From: Rubrobacter sp.
Lineage (GTDB): Bacteria > Actinomycetota > Rubrobacteria > Rubrobacterales > Rubrobacteraceae
DNA length: 7,054 bases
Assembly: GCA_016781725.1 (NCBI GenBank)
Contig: JADDPU010000607.1
Location: 1-7,054 of the forward strand
Direction of reading: 5' to 3'
Part shown: positions 1-6,499 of the stretch, piece by piece
Layout: each line of letters starts with the position of its first letter
Position numbering within the stretch: position 1 is the stretch's first letter
Notes under the pieces: generated by a model
The model's database searches: none
Seen by the model: only the letters and a program-made list of their open reading frames with translations
Told to the model about the DNA's origin: nothing
Made by a program: the position numbers and the translations under genes

Positions 1-91
1 GCTTTTCGTGGTGGAGGTGCATGGTTTGCTCATCTATGGTGGGCTCCAGGGCGTCGTAGCCGTAGGGCAGTTGCGGCAGCTCGTATGCCAC
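1..91 (-). CDS. Superoxide dismutase (Mn/Fe family), N-terminal fragment cut by window edge
   Basis: Reading the minus strand from a GTG at 91 gives 30 codons up to the window edge, beginning MAYELPQLPYGYDALEP and ending QTMHLHHEK. This is the characteristic N-terminus of Mn/Fe superoxide dismutases, which convert superoxide to peroxide and oxygen in the cytoplasm. The first His of the HHEK segment (residue 27 counting the initiator) corresponds to the first metal-ligand His of the family; the other ligands lie outside the window. The GTG start is supported by a strong purine-rich Shine-Dalgarno 8 nt upstream and by the family's usual N-terminal length. Mn or Fe preference cannot be told from this fragment. 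The gene is divergent from the light-sensing phosphatase, with about 90 bp between them. Confidence 0.93.
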   Translation of the reverse strand, partial: MAYELPQLPYGYDALEPTIDEQTMHLHHEK

Positions 92-99
92 TTTCGTCT

Positions 100-109
100 C
101 TCCTCTCCT
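100..109 (-). promoter_or_regulatory. Shine-Dalgarno of the superoxide dismutase gene
   Basis: The minus strand reads AGGAGAGGAG here. The second AGGAG is followed by 8 nt and then the GTG at 91, which is near-optimal spacing. It decides the GTG start and suggests strong translation. Confidence 0.8.
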
Positions 110-128
110 CGCTTGCTCTACGGCCCGT

Positions 129-156
129 ATCTTACCCAGAATGCCCCGTTTTTAAC
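129..156 (-). promoter_or_regulatory. Putative sod promoter, sigma-B/sigma-F-like
   Basis: On the minus strand GTTAAA (156-151), a 13-nt spacer and GGGTAA (137-132) resemble the general-stress sigma factor consensus (GTTTAA, 12-14 nt, GGGTAT in Bacillus sigma-B; similar in actinobacterial sigma-F). Expected initiation near position 125 would leave a leader of about 33 nt holding the Shine-Dalgarno. An overlapping hexamer TAAGAT (134-129) could instead serve as a housekeeping -10, although the -35 region would then be poor. The motif and spacing are seen directly; the sigma assignment is inference. Confidence 0.5.
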
Positions 157-182
157 GCTGTGTACGGAGATCTGGCCGTTCG

Positions 183-2372
183 GTGGGTTGGGAGGTGAGC
201 GGGGATGGCGGTGCCTGTAGAATGGGTTCCTTGGGAGTCTCTTCTTCACGGGCTCGGCGCAGCGGAGGTCCGGAGCGGTCTGCTTCGGAGGAGATGCGAC
301 GCCTGCTCGACCGGGCGGTGGCGGCCAGCTCCAACGGCGTCGTCATCACGGACCCGAAGCTGCCGGATAACCCGATCGTGTACGTCAACCCCGCCTTCGA
401 GCGTATCTCGGGCTACACGGTCGAGGAGACCATCGGACGAAACTGCCGCTTCTTGCAGGGCGAGGAACGCGACCAGCCGGTGCTCGAGGAGCTCAGGGCA
501 GCGCTCGGGGAGGAGCGGGAGTGCCGGGTGGTCTTGAGGAACTACCGCAGGGACGGGACGCCGTTCTGGAACGAGCTCTACGTCTCGCCCGTCCACGACG
601 ACGAGGGACGGCTAACCAACTTCGTCGGGATCCAGAACGACATCACCGAGCGGCGCAGGATCGAGGAGGTCCTGCGCGAGAGCGAGGAGCGCTTTCGGGC
701 CACCTTCGAGCAGGCCGCGGTGGGTGCCGCCCAGGTCGGCATCGACGGCCGCTGGCTCCGGGTCAACCGGCGGCTGTGCGAGATCGTGGGCTACTCCGAG
801 GACGAGCTTCGGGCGAGGACCTTTCAGGAGATAACCCACCCGGACGACCTCGAAGAAGACCTGGAGCTAACGCGAAAGATGCTCGCGGGCGAGCTTCAGA
901 CCTACACCCTGGAGAAGCGGTACATCAGGAAGGACGGCTCGGGGGTCTGGGTGAACCTCACGGTCTCTCTCGTACGCGACGCTTCGGGAGAGCCGGGGTA
1001 CTTTATAGCGGTGGTCGAGGACATCAGCGAGCGCAAAAAGGCCGAGGAGGAGCGCGACATGCTGCTGGTCAGGGAGCAACTCGCGCGGGCCGAGGCCGTG
1101 GCGGCGCGGCGGCGCCTGGCCCTGCTCGCGGCGGCAGGCCCCACGCTCTCGGCCTCGCTGGACTACGAGGAGACGCTGGAGGGGATCACGCGCCTCGTGG
1201 TCCCTGAGCTCGCTGACTGGTGCCTGCTCGACATCGTCGAGGAGGACGGCCGCGTGAACCAGCTCGCCTTCGTACACGCCGATCCGCAGAAGGAGAACCT
1301 CCTGCGAAAGCTGCTAGAGCACCGGCGGTTCGGCGAAAGGGACCCTGGGGGCGTCGCCGAGGTGCTGCGGACCGGAAGATCCCTGCTGCTTGCGGACGTC
1401 TCGGGCCCTATCCTCCAGGATCGCGCGGTCAGCGCCGAGCAGCTCGAGGTTTTGCGCGAGCTCGAACCCCGCTCCGCCATGAGCGTGCCGCTGCTGGCGC
1501 GGGGGCGGATCCTCGGCGCCATCACCCTCGTCTCCTCTGGCCCCGAGCCCCGCTACGACGAGGAGGACCTCCTTTTGGCCGAGAACCTGGCCTACCGCTG
1601 CGCGCTCGCTGTGGACAACGCGCGGCTCTACCGGGACCGGAGCGAAATCGCGCGCATCTTGCAGAGAAGCCTCCTGCCGCCGCACCTGCCCGAGCCCCCG
1701 GGCGTCGAGGTGGGGGCCGAGTACCTGCCCGTCGGCGAGGCGAACGAGGTGGGCGGGGACTTCTACGACCTCATAAACACCGTCGAGGACGGGTGGGTGG
1801 TCGTGATCGGGGACGCGCGCGGCAAGGGGGCAGAGGCCGCCGCGGTGACGGCCCTGGTCCGCTACACGATCCGCGCCGTCACCCTGAAGGTCGACCGGCC
1901 CTCCGAGGTCCTCGCCGCCCTGAACGAGGCCATGCTGCAGCAACTACCCGAGGACCGGTTCTGCACGGTGGCCTGCGTTCGCCTGGAGCCTGAGGACGGC
2001 TCGCCCGGCGTCGGCTTGGACGTCTCGCGCGCCGGGCATCCGCCGCCGCTCGTCGTGCGGCCCGACGGCTCGGTCGAGGAGGTGGGCTGCTCGGGCAGGG
2101 TGCTTGGCGTCTTTCCCGACGCGGAGCTTCAGGACACCCCGCTGCGCCTCATGCCCGGCGAGGCGCTCGTCCTCTACACCGACGGCGTCACCGAGGCGCG
2201 CTCCCCCGACGGCGAGTTCTTCGGCGAGGAGCGGCTGCGGGCCCTCCTGCGCTCCTGTGCCGGTCTCGAGGCAGGGGCTTTTGCCAGCAGGATCAAGGGC
2301 GTCGTGCTCGAGTTCCAGGAGGGCTACCCGCGCGACGACCTCGCCATCGTGGTCCTACGCGTCAGGGGATGA
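183..2372 (+). CDS. LOV-PAS-GAF-PP2C (SpoIIE-type) blue-light-regulated serine phosphatase
   Basis: This 729-residue cytoplasmic signalling protein has no membrane segment. Residues ~40-158 form a LOV domain: GRNCRFLQG carries the flavin-adduct Cys88, and Asn120, Asn130 and Gln151 occupy the conserved flavin-contact positions. Residues ~165-287 are a second PAS domain (ITHPDD motif) without an adduct cysteine. A charged helical linker follows (~285-312), then a GAF domain (~312-478) and a SpoIIE/PP2C phosphatase (~488-729). Metal-ligand motifs GGDFYD (Asp526), GDARGKG (Asp544), YTDGVTEA (Asp667) and RDDLAIVVL (Asp718/719) are present. RsbU/RsbP-type relatives dephosphorylate an anti-anti-sigma factor and so release a stress sigma factor; no STAS or anti-sigma gene lies in this window. 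The start is uncertain: GTG183 has GGAGA 12 nt upstream, GTG195 and ATG222 are alternatives, and the domains begin well after all three. It is divergent from sod, and its last 18 bp overlap the end of the MFS gene. Confidence 0.95.
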   Translation: MGWEVSGDGGACRMGSLGVSSSRARRSGGPERSASEEMRRLLDRAVAASSNGVVITDPKLPDNPIVYVNPAFERISGYTVEETIGRNCRFLQGEERDQPVLEELRAALGEERECRVVLRNYRRDGTPFWNELYVSPVHDDEGRLTNFVGIQNDITERRRIEEVLRESEERFRATFEQAAVGAAQVGIDGRWLRVNRRLCEIVGYSEDELRARTFQEITHPDDLEEDLELTRKMLAGELQTYTLEKRYIRKDGSGVWVNLTVSLVRDASGEPGYFIAVVEDISERKKAEEERDMLLVREQLARAEAVAARRRLALLAAAGPTLSASLDYEETLEGITRLVVPELADWCLLDIVEEDGRVNQLAFVHADPQKENLLRKLLEHRRFGERDPGGVAEVLRTGRSLLLADVSGPILQDRAVSAEQLEVLRELEPRSAMSVPLLARGRILGAITLVSSGPEPRYDEEDLLLAENLAYRCALAVDNARLYRDRSEIARILQRSLLPPHLPEPPGVEVGAEYLPVGEANEVGGDFYDLINTVEDGWVVVIGDARGKGAEAAAVTALVRYTIRAVTLKVDRPSEVLAALNEAMLQQLPEDRFCTVACVRLEPEDGSPGVGLDVSRAGHPPPLVVRPDGSVEEVGCSGRVLGVFPDAELQDTPLRLMPGEALVLYTDGVTEARSPDGEFFGEERLRALLRSCAGLEAGAFASRIKGVVLEFQEGYPRDDLAIVVLRVRG

Positions 2373-3593
2373 GCTGCCTCTTTTTCTGAGCGCGGCCAGC
2401 GCCACGAGCCCCACGGCCGCGAGCGCCGCGGCCACGAGCTGGATGGTCCAGATGAGGTGCGGCAGCCCGGCCTGGAGCAGCGCGCCGGCCACGATGGGGC
2501 TCACCCCGTAGGCAGCCCCGAAGCACGAACCGAAGAGCGCTAGGTAGGTTCCGCGCAGCCTCTCGGGGGCCAGGTCCGCGGCCAAAGCGTTGCCCGCGAC
2601 CTCGAGGATCATCTCGGCCAGCGTAAAGAAGCCGGCGAAGGCGACGAGTATCCCCAAGAAGGATTCGGTAAGGAGCAGCGTCGTCGAGGAGGCCGCGAAG
2701 AGCAGCGCGCCGACGAGGAGCGCGCCTACCTTCGAGCCCCGGTCTATGAGGTAGGAGATGGGAAGCTGCAGCAGTATGACCATCGCGCCGTTGCCGCCGA
2801 GGAAGAGGCCTATCTGCCCGTCCGGGACCCCTACAAAGTTCCTGGCGTAGACCGGGAGCGCCTGCCAGTCCTGGGTGAAGACGTAGTAAAGGAGCACCCC
2901 GGACCCGAGCAAGGCCACGAAGGCCCCGTCTGAGAGAGCCCTGTGCAGCCCCGACGCCGACCCGGCCCGCCGCGCGGCCTCTTTCGGGGACGGTAAGGAC
3001 TCCCTGACGGCGAAAGCCAGCACGACCATGACCGCCGCCGTCAGGGCTGAGGTGCCCGTGAAGAGCGCCCTGTAGACGTCGCCGTCCCCGCCCGCGGCGG
3101 CCGAGACCGCGCCCGCGGTCATCGGTCCGAGGGCCCAGCCCACGTTTCCGCCGACCCTGACGAGGCCGTAGGCGCGCGACCTCCTTCCCGGGGGCGTCAC
3201 GTCGGCGACCATCGCGTTGCGGGCGGCGTCGAACATCGCCGAGCCTGCGAGCCCGGCCAGGATGGAGACGGCCAGGTAACCTGCGAAGCCGTCCACCAGC
3301 GAGAAGGCGAAAAAGCTCGCCGCGCTGCCGGCGAGGGCCAGGAGCATCACGGGCTTGCGCCCGTAGCGGTCGGTCAAGGGTCCCGAGACGAGGCCCGAGA
3401 CCACGCTCGCCACGGCGAGGCAAGCCAGGCCGACGCCGACAAGGGAGAGTGGGATACCTAAGACGTTGTGGAAGTGGATCGCCGAGAACGGGAAGTACAA
3501 CCCCTGCCCGAAACGGAACGCGAGCATCCCGAAGAGCAGCAACCACACCCGCCGGTCGAACCCGCCGAATACCTTGATAACCCGCCAAGTCAC
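2355..3593 (-). CDS. Major facilitator superfamily transporter (drug-efflux-like, substrate unknown)
   Basis: From GTG3593 the product is 412 residues, the usual size for a 12-helix MFS permease of the inner membrane. Long hydrophobic stretches recur along the whole protein. The loop after TM2 holds the MFS signature motif A (GPLTDRYGRKP, ~71-81), and a second-half echo (LIDRGSK) marks the internal duplication. A polar linker rich in Ala/Arg near the middle separates the two six-helix halves. The N-terminal half (FGQGLYFPFSAIHFHNVLG) resembles multidrug-type MFS proteins, but nothing in sequence or context fixes a substrate. GTG3593 is chosen because the open frame upstream is polar, non-conserved and would run into the divergent amidase gene; the Shine-Dalgarno is weak. 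The stop TAG lies inside the 3' end of the phosphatase gene. Confidence 0.9.
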   Translation of the reverse strand: MTWRVIKVFGGFDRRVWLLLFGMLAFRFGQGLYFPFSAIHFHNVLGIPLSLVGVGLACLAVASVVSGLVSGPLTDRYGRKPVMLLALAGSAASFFAFSLVDGFAGYLAVSILAGLAGSAMFDAARNAMVADVTPPGRRSRAYGLVRVGGNVGWALGPMTAGAVSAAAGGDGDVYRALFTGTSALTAAVMVVLAFAVRESLPSPKEAARRAGSASGLHRALSDGAFVALLGSGVLLYYVFTQDWQALPVYARNFVGVPDGQIGLFLGGNGAMVILLQLPISYLIDRGSKVGALLVGALLFAASSTTLLLTESFLGILVAFAGFFTLAEMILEVAGNALAADLAPERLRGTYLALFGSCFGAAYGVSPIVAGALLQAGLPHLIWTIQLVAAALAAVGLVALAALRKRGSSSPDA

Positions 3594-3640
3594 CAGGCAA
3601 TCATACCGGGAACACGCAGAAAGGCTGTAAGATACTATCC
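3594..3640. promoter_or_regulatory. Compact divergent promoter between MFS and amidase genes
   Basis: Only 47 bp separate the two divergent starts. On the plus strand TAAGAT (3628-3633) ends 7 nt before the amidase ATG at 3641, the spacing expected if transcription begins at the start codon itself, and no Shine-Dalgarno is visible. The interrupted palindrome GATACTATC (3631-3639) gives a TANNNT hexamer on each strand: TACTAT (plus, 3633-3638) and TAGTAT (minus, 3637-3632). The minus one would start MFS transcription about 30 nt before GTG3593. The octamer TAAGATAC here also occurs in the sod promoter. No good -35 was found for either direction. Confidence 0.4.
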
Positions 3641-5020
3641 ATGACGGAGATGCCGACAACCCTCGCCGCCCTCGCCCGCGCCTACCGCGAGGACCGCCTC
3701 TCCCCGGTCGAGGTCGTAAGGGTTCTTCTCGGGCGCATCGAGGCCGACGAGACAGGCGCGTTTATAACCGTCACCGCCGAGCGGGCCCTGGAGGACGCGG
3801 CGCGGGCCGAGGAGGAGCTGCGCTCGGGCAGGGACAAAGGCCCCTTGCACGGCGTCCCCGTTGGCCTCAAAGACCTCATCTACACGAAGGGGATCCTGAC
3901 GACGATGGGCTCAGCCTTCTTCCGGGACTACGCCCCGGATCACAGCGCCACTGTCGTCCAGAGGCTGGAGGAGGCGGGGGCCGTCTCCATCGGCAAGACC
4001 AACACGCACGAGTTCGCCTACGGGCCGACCGGTGACCGTTCGTTTTTCGGGCCGACGAGGAACCCCCACGACGCGGCGAGGATCACCGGCGGCTCCAGCG
4101 GCGGGTCGGGGGCGGCGGTGGCGGCCGGCCTCGTCTATGGCGCCCTCGGTTCGGACACTGGAGGCTCGATCCGTATCCCGTCGGCCCTGTGTGGCGTGGT
4201 CGGCATGAAGCCGACGTTCGGGCGCGTGAGCAAGCACGGGGTCTTCCCGCTCGCGTGGAGCCTTGACCACGTCGGCCCCATCACCCGCACCGTGGAGGAC
4301 AACGCCCTGATGCTGAGCGTCCTCGCCGGCCACGACCCCGAAGATCCCTACTCCGCCAACCTCGCGGAGGAGGACTTTACCCGCGACCTCCAACGCGAGG
4401 TCCGGGGGCGCAGGATCGGCCTCCCTGACGCCTTCTACTTCGAGCACGTGGAGGCGGAGGTGGAGGAGAGGGTGAGGGAGGCGGCGGAGGTCTTCGCCTC
4501 CCTGGGGGCGGAGACGCGAGAGGTCGATATCCCCAACCTGTGGGAGACGTTGCACGCGCAGCGGCTCACCCTCGCCGTGGAGGCCTACGCCGTCCACGAG
4601 GAGCGCCTGAAGACCGAGCCCGAGAGGTTCGACGATCAGGGGCTCGAGCGCCTGCTGCGGGGCGAAGGGCTGGAGGCCTACAGGTACGCCAACGCCCAGC
4701 AGCGAAGGCTCCACTCCCGCAGAGAGTTCGGGCGCATCCTGCAGGAGGTGGACGTCCTCCTCACCCCGACCGTCCCGATCTGGGCGACGGAGATCGGTCA
4801 GCGCGAGACGGTGATAGGCGACTACGAGGAGGCCGTGTACTCGGCGCTCACTCGCTTCACGGGCCCGACCAACCTGAACGGGCTCCCGAGCCTCTCTGTC
4901 CCCTGCGGGTCGACCGCATCGGGCCTGCCGGTCGGCATGCAGCTCATCGGGCGGCAGTTCGACGAGGCCACCCTCTACAATTTCGGGCACGCCTACGAGG
5001 AGGAGGCACCTACGCCCTAG
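3641..5020 (+). CDS. Amidase-signature family hydrolase
   Basis: The 459-residue cytoplasmic enzyme belongs to the amidase-signature (AS) family, which hydrolyses C-N bonds of amides. The triad is intact and correctly spaced: Lys77 (VGLKDL), cis-Ser152 in GGSSGGSG and nucleophile Ser176 in DTGGSIRIP. The family-typical GVVGMKPTFGRVS and SLDHVGPITRTVEDN segments follow, and the C-terminal region keeps NGLPSLSVPCG and LPVGMQLIG. It resembles GatA, but no gatB or gatC is adjacent and the sequence fits stand-alone amidases better; substrate is unknown. ATG3641 is preferred because a TANNNT hexamer sits 7 nt before it; ATG3650 is an alternative. The C-terminus is slightly short and unusual, ending EEEAPTP where relatives usually continue into a short Trp/Arg-rich tail. 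The stop is 18 bp from the convergent aldehyde dehydrogenase stop. Confidence 0.93.
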   Translation: MTEMPTTLAALARAYREDRLSPVEVVRVLLGRIEADETGAFITVTAERALEDAARAEEELRSGRDKGPLHGVPVGLKDLIYTKGILTTMGSAFFRDYAPDHSATVVQRLEEAGAVSIGKTNTHEFAYGPTGDRSFFGPTRNPHDAARITGGSSGGSGAAVAAGLVYGALGSDTGGSIRIPSALCGVVGMKPTFGRVSKHGVFPLAWSLDHVGPITRTVEDNALMLSVLAGHDPEDPYSANLAEEDFTRDLQREVRGRRIGLPDAFYFEHVEAEVEERVREAAEVFASLGAETREVDIPNLWETLHAQRLTLAVEAYAVHEERLKTEPERFDDQGLERLLRGEGLEAYRYANAQQRRLHSRREFGRILQEVDVLLTPTVPIWATEIGQRETVIGDYEEAVYSALTRFTGPTNLNGLPSLSVPCGSTASGLPVGMQLIGRQFDEATLYNFGHAYEEEAPTP

Positions 5021-5038
5021 AGCGTGCCCGGAGACCGG

Positions 5039-6475
5039 CTAATCCAGGCTCGTCATCACGTGCTTGATGCGGGTGTAGTCCTCGAGGCCGTACATCGAGA
5101 GGTCCTTGCCCTGGCCTGAGTGCTTGAAGCCGCCGTGGGGCATCTCGGCTACGAGGGGGATGTGGGTGTTGATCCAGACGCACCCGAAGTCGAGGCGGCG
5201 GCTGACCCGCATCGCCCGGCCGTGGTCTCTGGTGAAGACGCTCGAGGCGAGCCCGTACTTCACGCCGTTGGCCCACCTCACGGCCTCGTCCTCGTCCGAG
5301 AAGGACTGGACGGTGATGACGGGGCCGAAGATCTCCGTCTGCGACGCCTCGTCTTCCTGCCTCAAGCCCGAGACGACGGTGGGGGAGTAGAAGTAGCCCG
5401 ACCCGTCGACCTTCTGCCCGCCGGTAACGACCTCGGCGTGGCCCGGGAGCCTCTCGACCATGCCGGAGACGTGCTCGAGCTGGTTGGGGTTGTTGAGCGG
5501 TCCGTAGAGGACGTCTTCGTCGTCGGGGCCGCCGGTCTTGGTGTTCTTGGCCTGCTCGGTGATGGCCGCCACGAAGTCATCGTGGATGCCCGGGGCGGCG
5601 AGCACCCGGGTGGCGGCGGTGCAGTCCTGACCGGCGTTGAAGTAGCCGGCGACCGCAATGGCCTCGGCCGCCGCTTCCAGGTCGGCGTCGTCGAAGACGA
5701 TAACCGGGGCCTTGCCGCCGAGCTCGAGGTGGGTGCGCTTGAGGTCGTGGGCGGCGGCCTCGGCGACCTGCATGCCGGCCCGCACCGAGCCGGTTATGGA
5801 GACCATCTGCGGCGTCGGGTGTCCGACGAGGGCGCGGCCCGTGTCGCGGTCGCCGCAGACCACGTTGAGGACGCCCTCGGGGAGGAACTCGGCGGCCATC
5901 TCGGCCATCATGACCGTAGTGACCGGCGTCGTGTCGCTCGGCTTGATGACTACGGTGTTACCAGCCGCTATAGCGGGGGCGAACTTCCAGACGGCCATCA
6001 TCATCGGGTAGTTCCACGGCGTGACCTGGGCGCAGACGCCCACGGGCTCGCGCCGGATGAACGAGGTATACCCCGCAAGGTACTCCCCGGCGGACTTGCC
6101 TTCGAGGATGCGGGCGGCGCCGGCGAAAAAGCGGATCTGGTCCACCATCGCCGGTATCTCCTCCTCCATCGTGAGCCCAATGGGCTTGCCCGTGTTCTCG
6201 GACTCGGCCCGGACCAGCTCCTCTCCGCGCCCCTCTATGGCGTCGGCGAGCTTCAGCAGCGCGAGCTGCCGCTCGGCGTCGAGTCTCGCCAGGTCTCGAA
6301 CGCCTTCTCCGCCGCGTGGAAAGCCCGGTCCACGTCCTCCTTGCCCGAGGCCGGCACCTGGGCGAAGACCTCGCCCGTCGACGGGTTCACGAAGTCGTAG
6401 TGCCTGCCGTCGGCGGGGTCCGCAAGCTCCCCGCCTATAAAGTTCTGTATCTTCTTGGTCTCCGTCTGCAGCCAT
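5039..6475 (-). CDS. Aldehyde dehydrogenase, gamma-aminobutyraldehyde dehydrogenase-like (PatD/YdcW/Prr), N-terminus frame-disrupted
   Basis: The NAD(P)-dependent enzyme oxidises an aldehyde to the acid; this subgroup converts 4-aminobutanal to GABA in putrescine breakdown. In the ATG6475 frame (478 codons) the catalytic residues are Asn155 (TPWNYP), Glu251 (LELGGK) and Cys285 (GQDCTA), with the Glu-Cys spacing of 34 found in the family. NAGQDCTA, KRTHLELGGKAPVIVFDDAD, EMPHGGFKHSG and MYGLEDYT closely match PatD-type enzymes, though betaine-aldehyde-type relatives share several of these. From about residue 67 (AERQLALLKLAD) onward the protein is normal. Residues ~7-66 are Arg/Gly/Pro-rich and unlike any dehydrogenase; the expected N-terminus lies in another frame of the same DNA (see the separate entry). 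This could be a genuine lesion or a sequencing error. It is co-directional with the upstream acetyltransferase, 81 bp away. Confidence 0.85.
   Translation of the reverse strand: MAADGDQEDTELYRRGACGPRRRQALRLREPVDGRGLRPGAGLGQGGRGPGFPRGGEGVRDLARLDAERQLALLKLADAIEGRGEELVRAESENTGKPIGLTMEEEIPAMVDQIRFFAGAARILEGKSAGEYLAGYTSFIRREPVGVCAQVTPWNYPMMMAVWKFAPAIAAGNTVVIKPSDTTPVTTVMMAEMAAEFLPEGVLNVVCGDRDTGRALVGHPTPQMVSITGSVRAGMQVAEAAAHDLKRTHLELGGKAPVIVFDDADLEAAAEAIAVAGYFNAGQDCTAATRVLAAPGIHDDFVAAITEQAKNTKTGGPDDEDVLYGPLNNPNQLEHVSGMVERLPGHAEVVTGGQKVDGSGYFYSPTVVSGLRQEDEASQTEIFGPVITVQSFSDEDEAVRWANGVKYGLASSVFTRDHGRAMRVSRRLDFGCVWINTHIPLVAEMPHGGFKHSGQGKDLSMYGLEDYTRIKHVMTSLD
6274..6471 (-). pseudogene. Out-of-frame N-terminal segment of the aldehyde dehydrogenase
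   Basis: Reading the minus strand from CTG6471 gives QTETKKIQNFIGGELADP, then YDFVNPSTGEVFAQVPASG and EDVDRAFHAAEKAFETWRDSTP. That is the standard N-terminal part of an aldehyde dehydrogenase. At 6277-6274 this frame fails and the conserved AERQLALLKLAD continues in the frame of ATG6475. Restoring a second copy of GCCG at this point (GCCG-GCCG) gives an uninterrupted STPAERQ, so loss of one tandem 4-bp unit is the simplest explanation. This frame has no ATG, GTG or TTG between the upstream stop (TAG, about 6507-6505) and the homology; CTG6471 is the only near-start codon. Confidence 0.8.
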
Positions 6476-6476
6476 G

Positions 6477-6485
6477 CCCCTTTCT
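6477..6485 (-). promoter_or_regulatory. Shine-Dalgarno-like element before the aldehyde dehydrogenase
   Basis: The minus strand reads AGAAAGGGG. It leaves 1 nt before ATG6475, which is too close, but 5 nt before CTG6471, which is normal. The spacing therefore favours CTG6471, the codon in frame with the dehydrogenase N-terminus. Confidence 0.4.
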
Positions 6486-6499
6486 GTAGGTCAACGTTT

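Noticed and set aside
148..172. Plus-strand sigma-B-like promoter for the phosphatase beginning at GTTTTT
   Set aside because: No GGGTAT-like -10 lies at 12-17 nt downstream; the match is confined to the -35 half.
2362..3600. Second minus-strand frame of 412 codons in the MFS region
   Set aside because: Arg/Gly-rich, lacks hydrophobic segments, and overlaps the real transporter frame throughout.
3594..3659. TTG start at 3659 extending the MFS protein by 22 residues
   Set aside because: It would overlap the start of the divergent amidase, and the extension is polar and unlike MFS N-termini; GTG3593 leads straight into the first helix.
3911..4990. Long minus-strand open frame (359 codons) opposite the amidase
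   Set aside because: Antisense shadow of a gene with an intact catalytic triad; low-complexity translation.
3641..5020. GatA subunit of the tRNA-dependent amidotransferase
   Set aside because: The signature is shared by the whole amidase family; there is no gatB or gatC neighbour and the remaining sequence fits stand-alone amidases better.
5028..5038. CCGG-AGA-CCGG hairpin between the convergent amidase and dehydrogenase genes as a terminator
   Set aside because: Only a 4-bp stem with no U-tract on either strand; too weak to call as an intrinsic terminator.
5120..6400. Long plus-strand open frame (426 codons) opposite the aldehyde dehydrogenase
   Set aside because: It is the antisense of a clear enzyme gene; its Gly/Val/Asp-rich translation has no domain character and arises from high-GC codon use.
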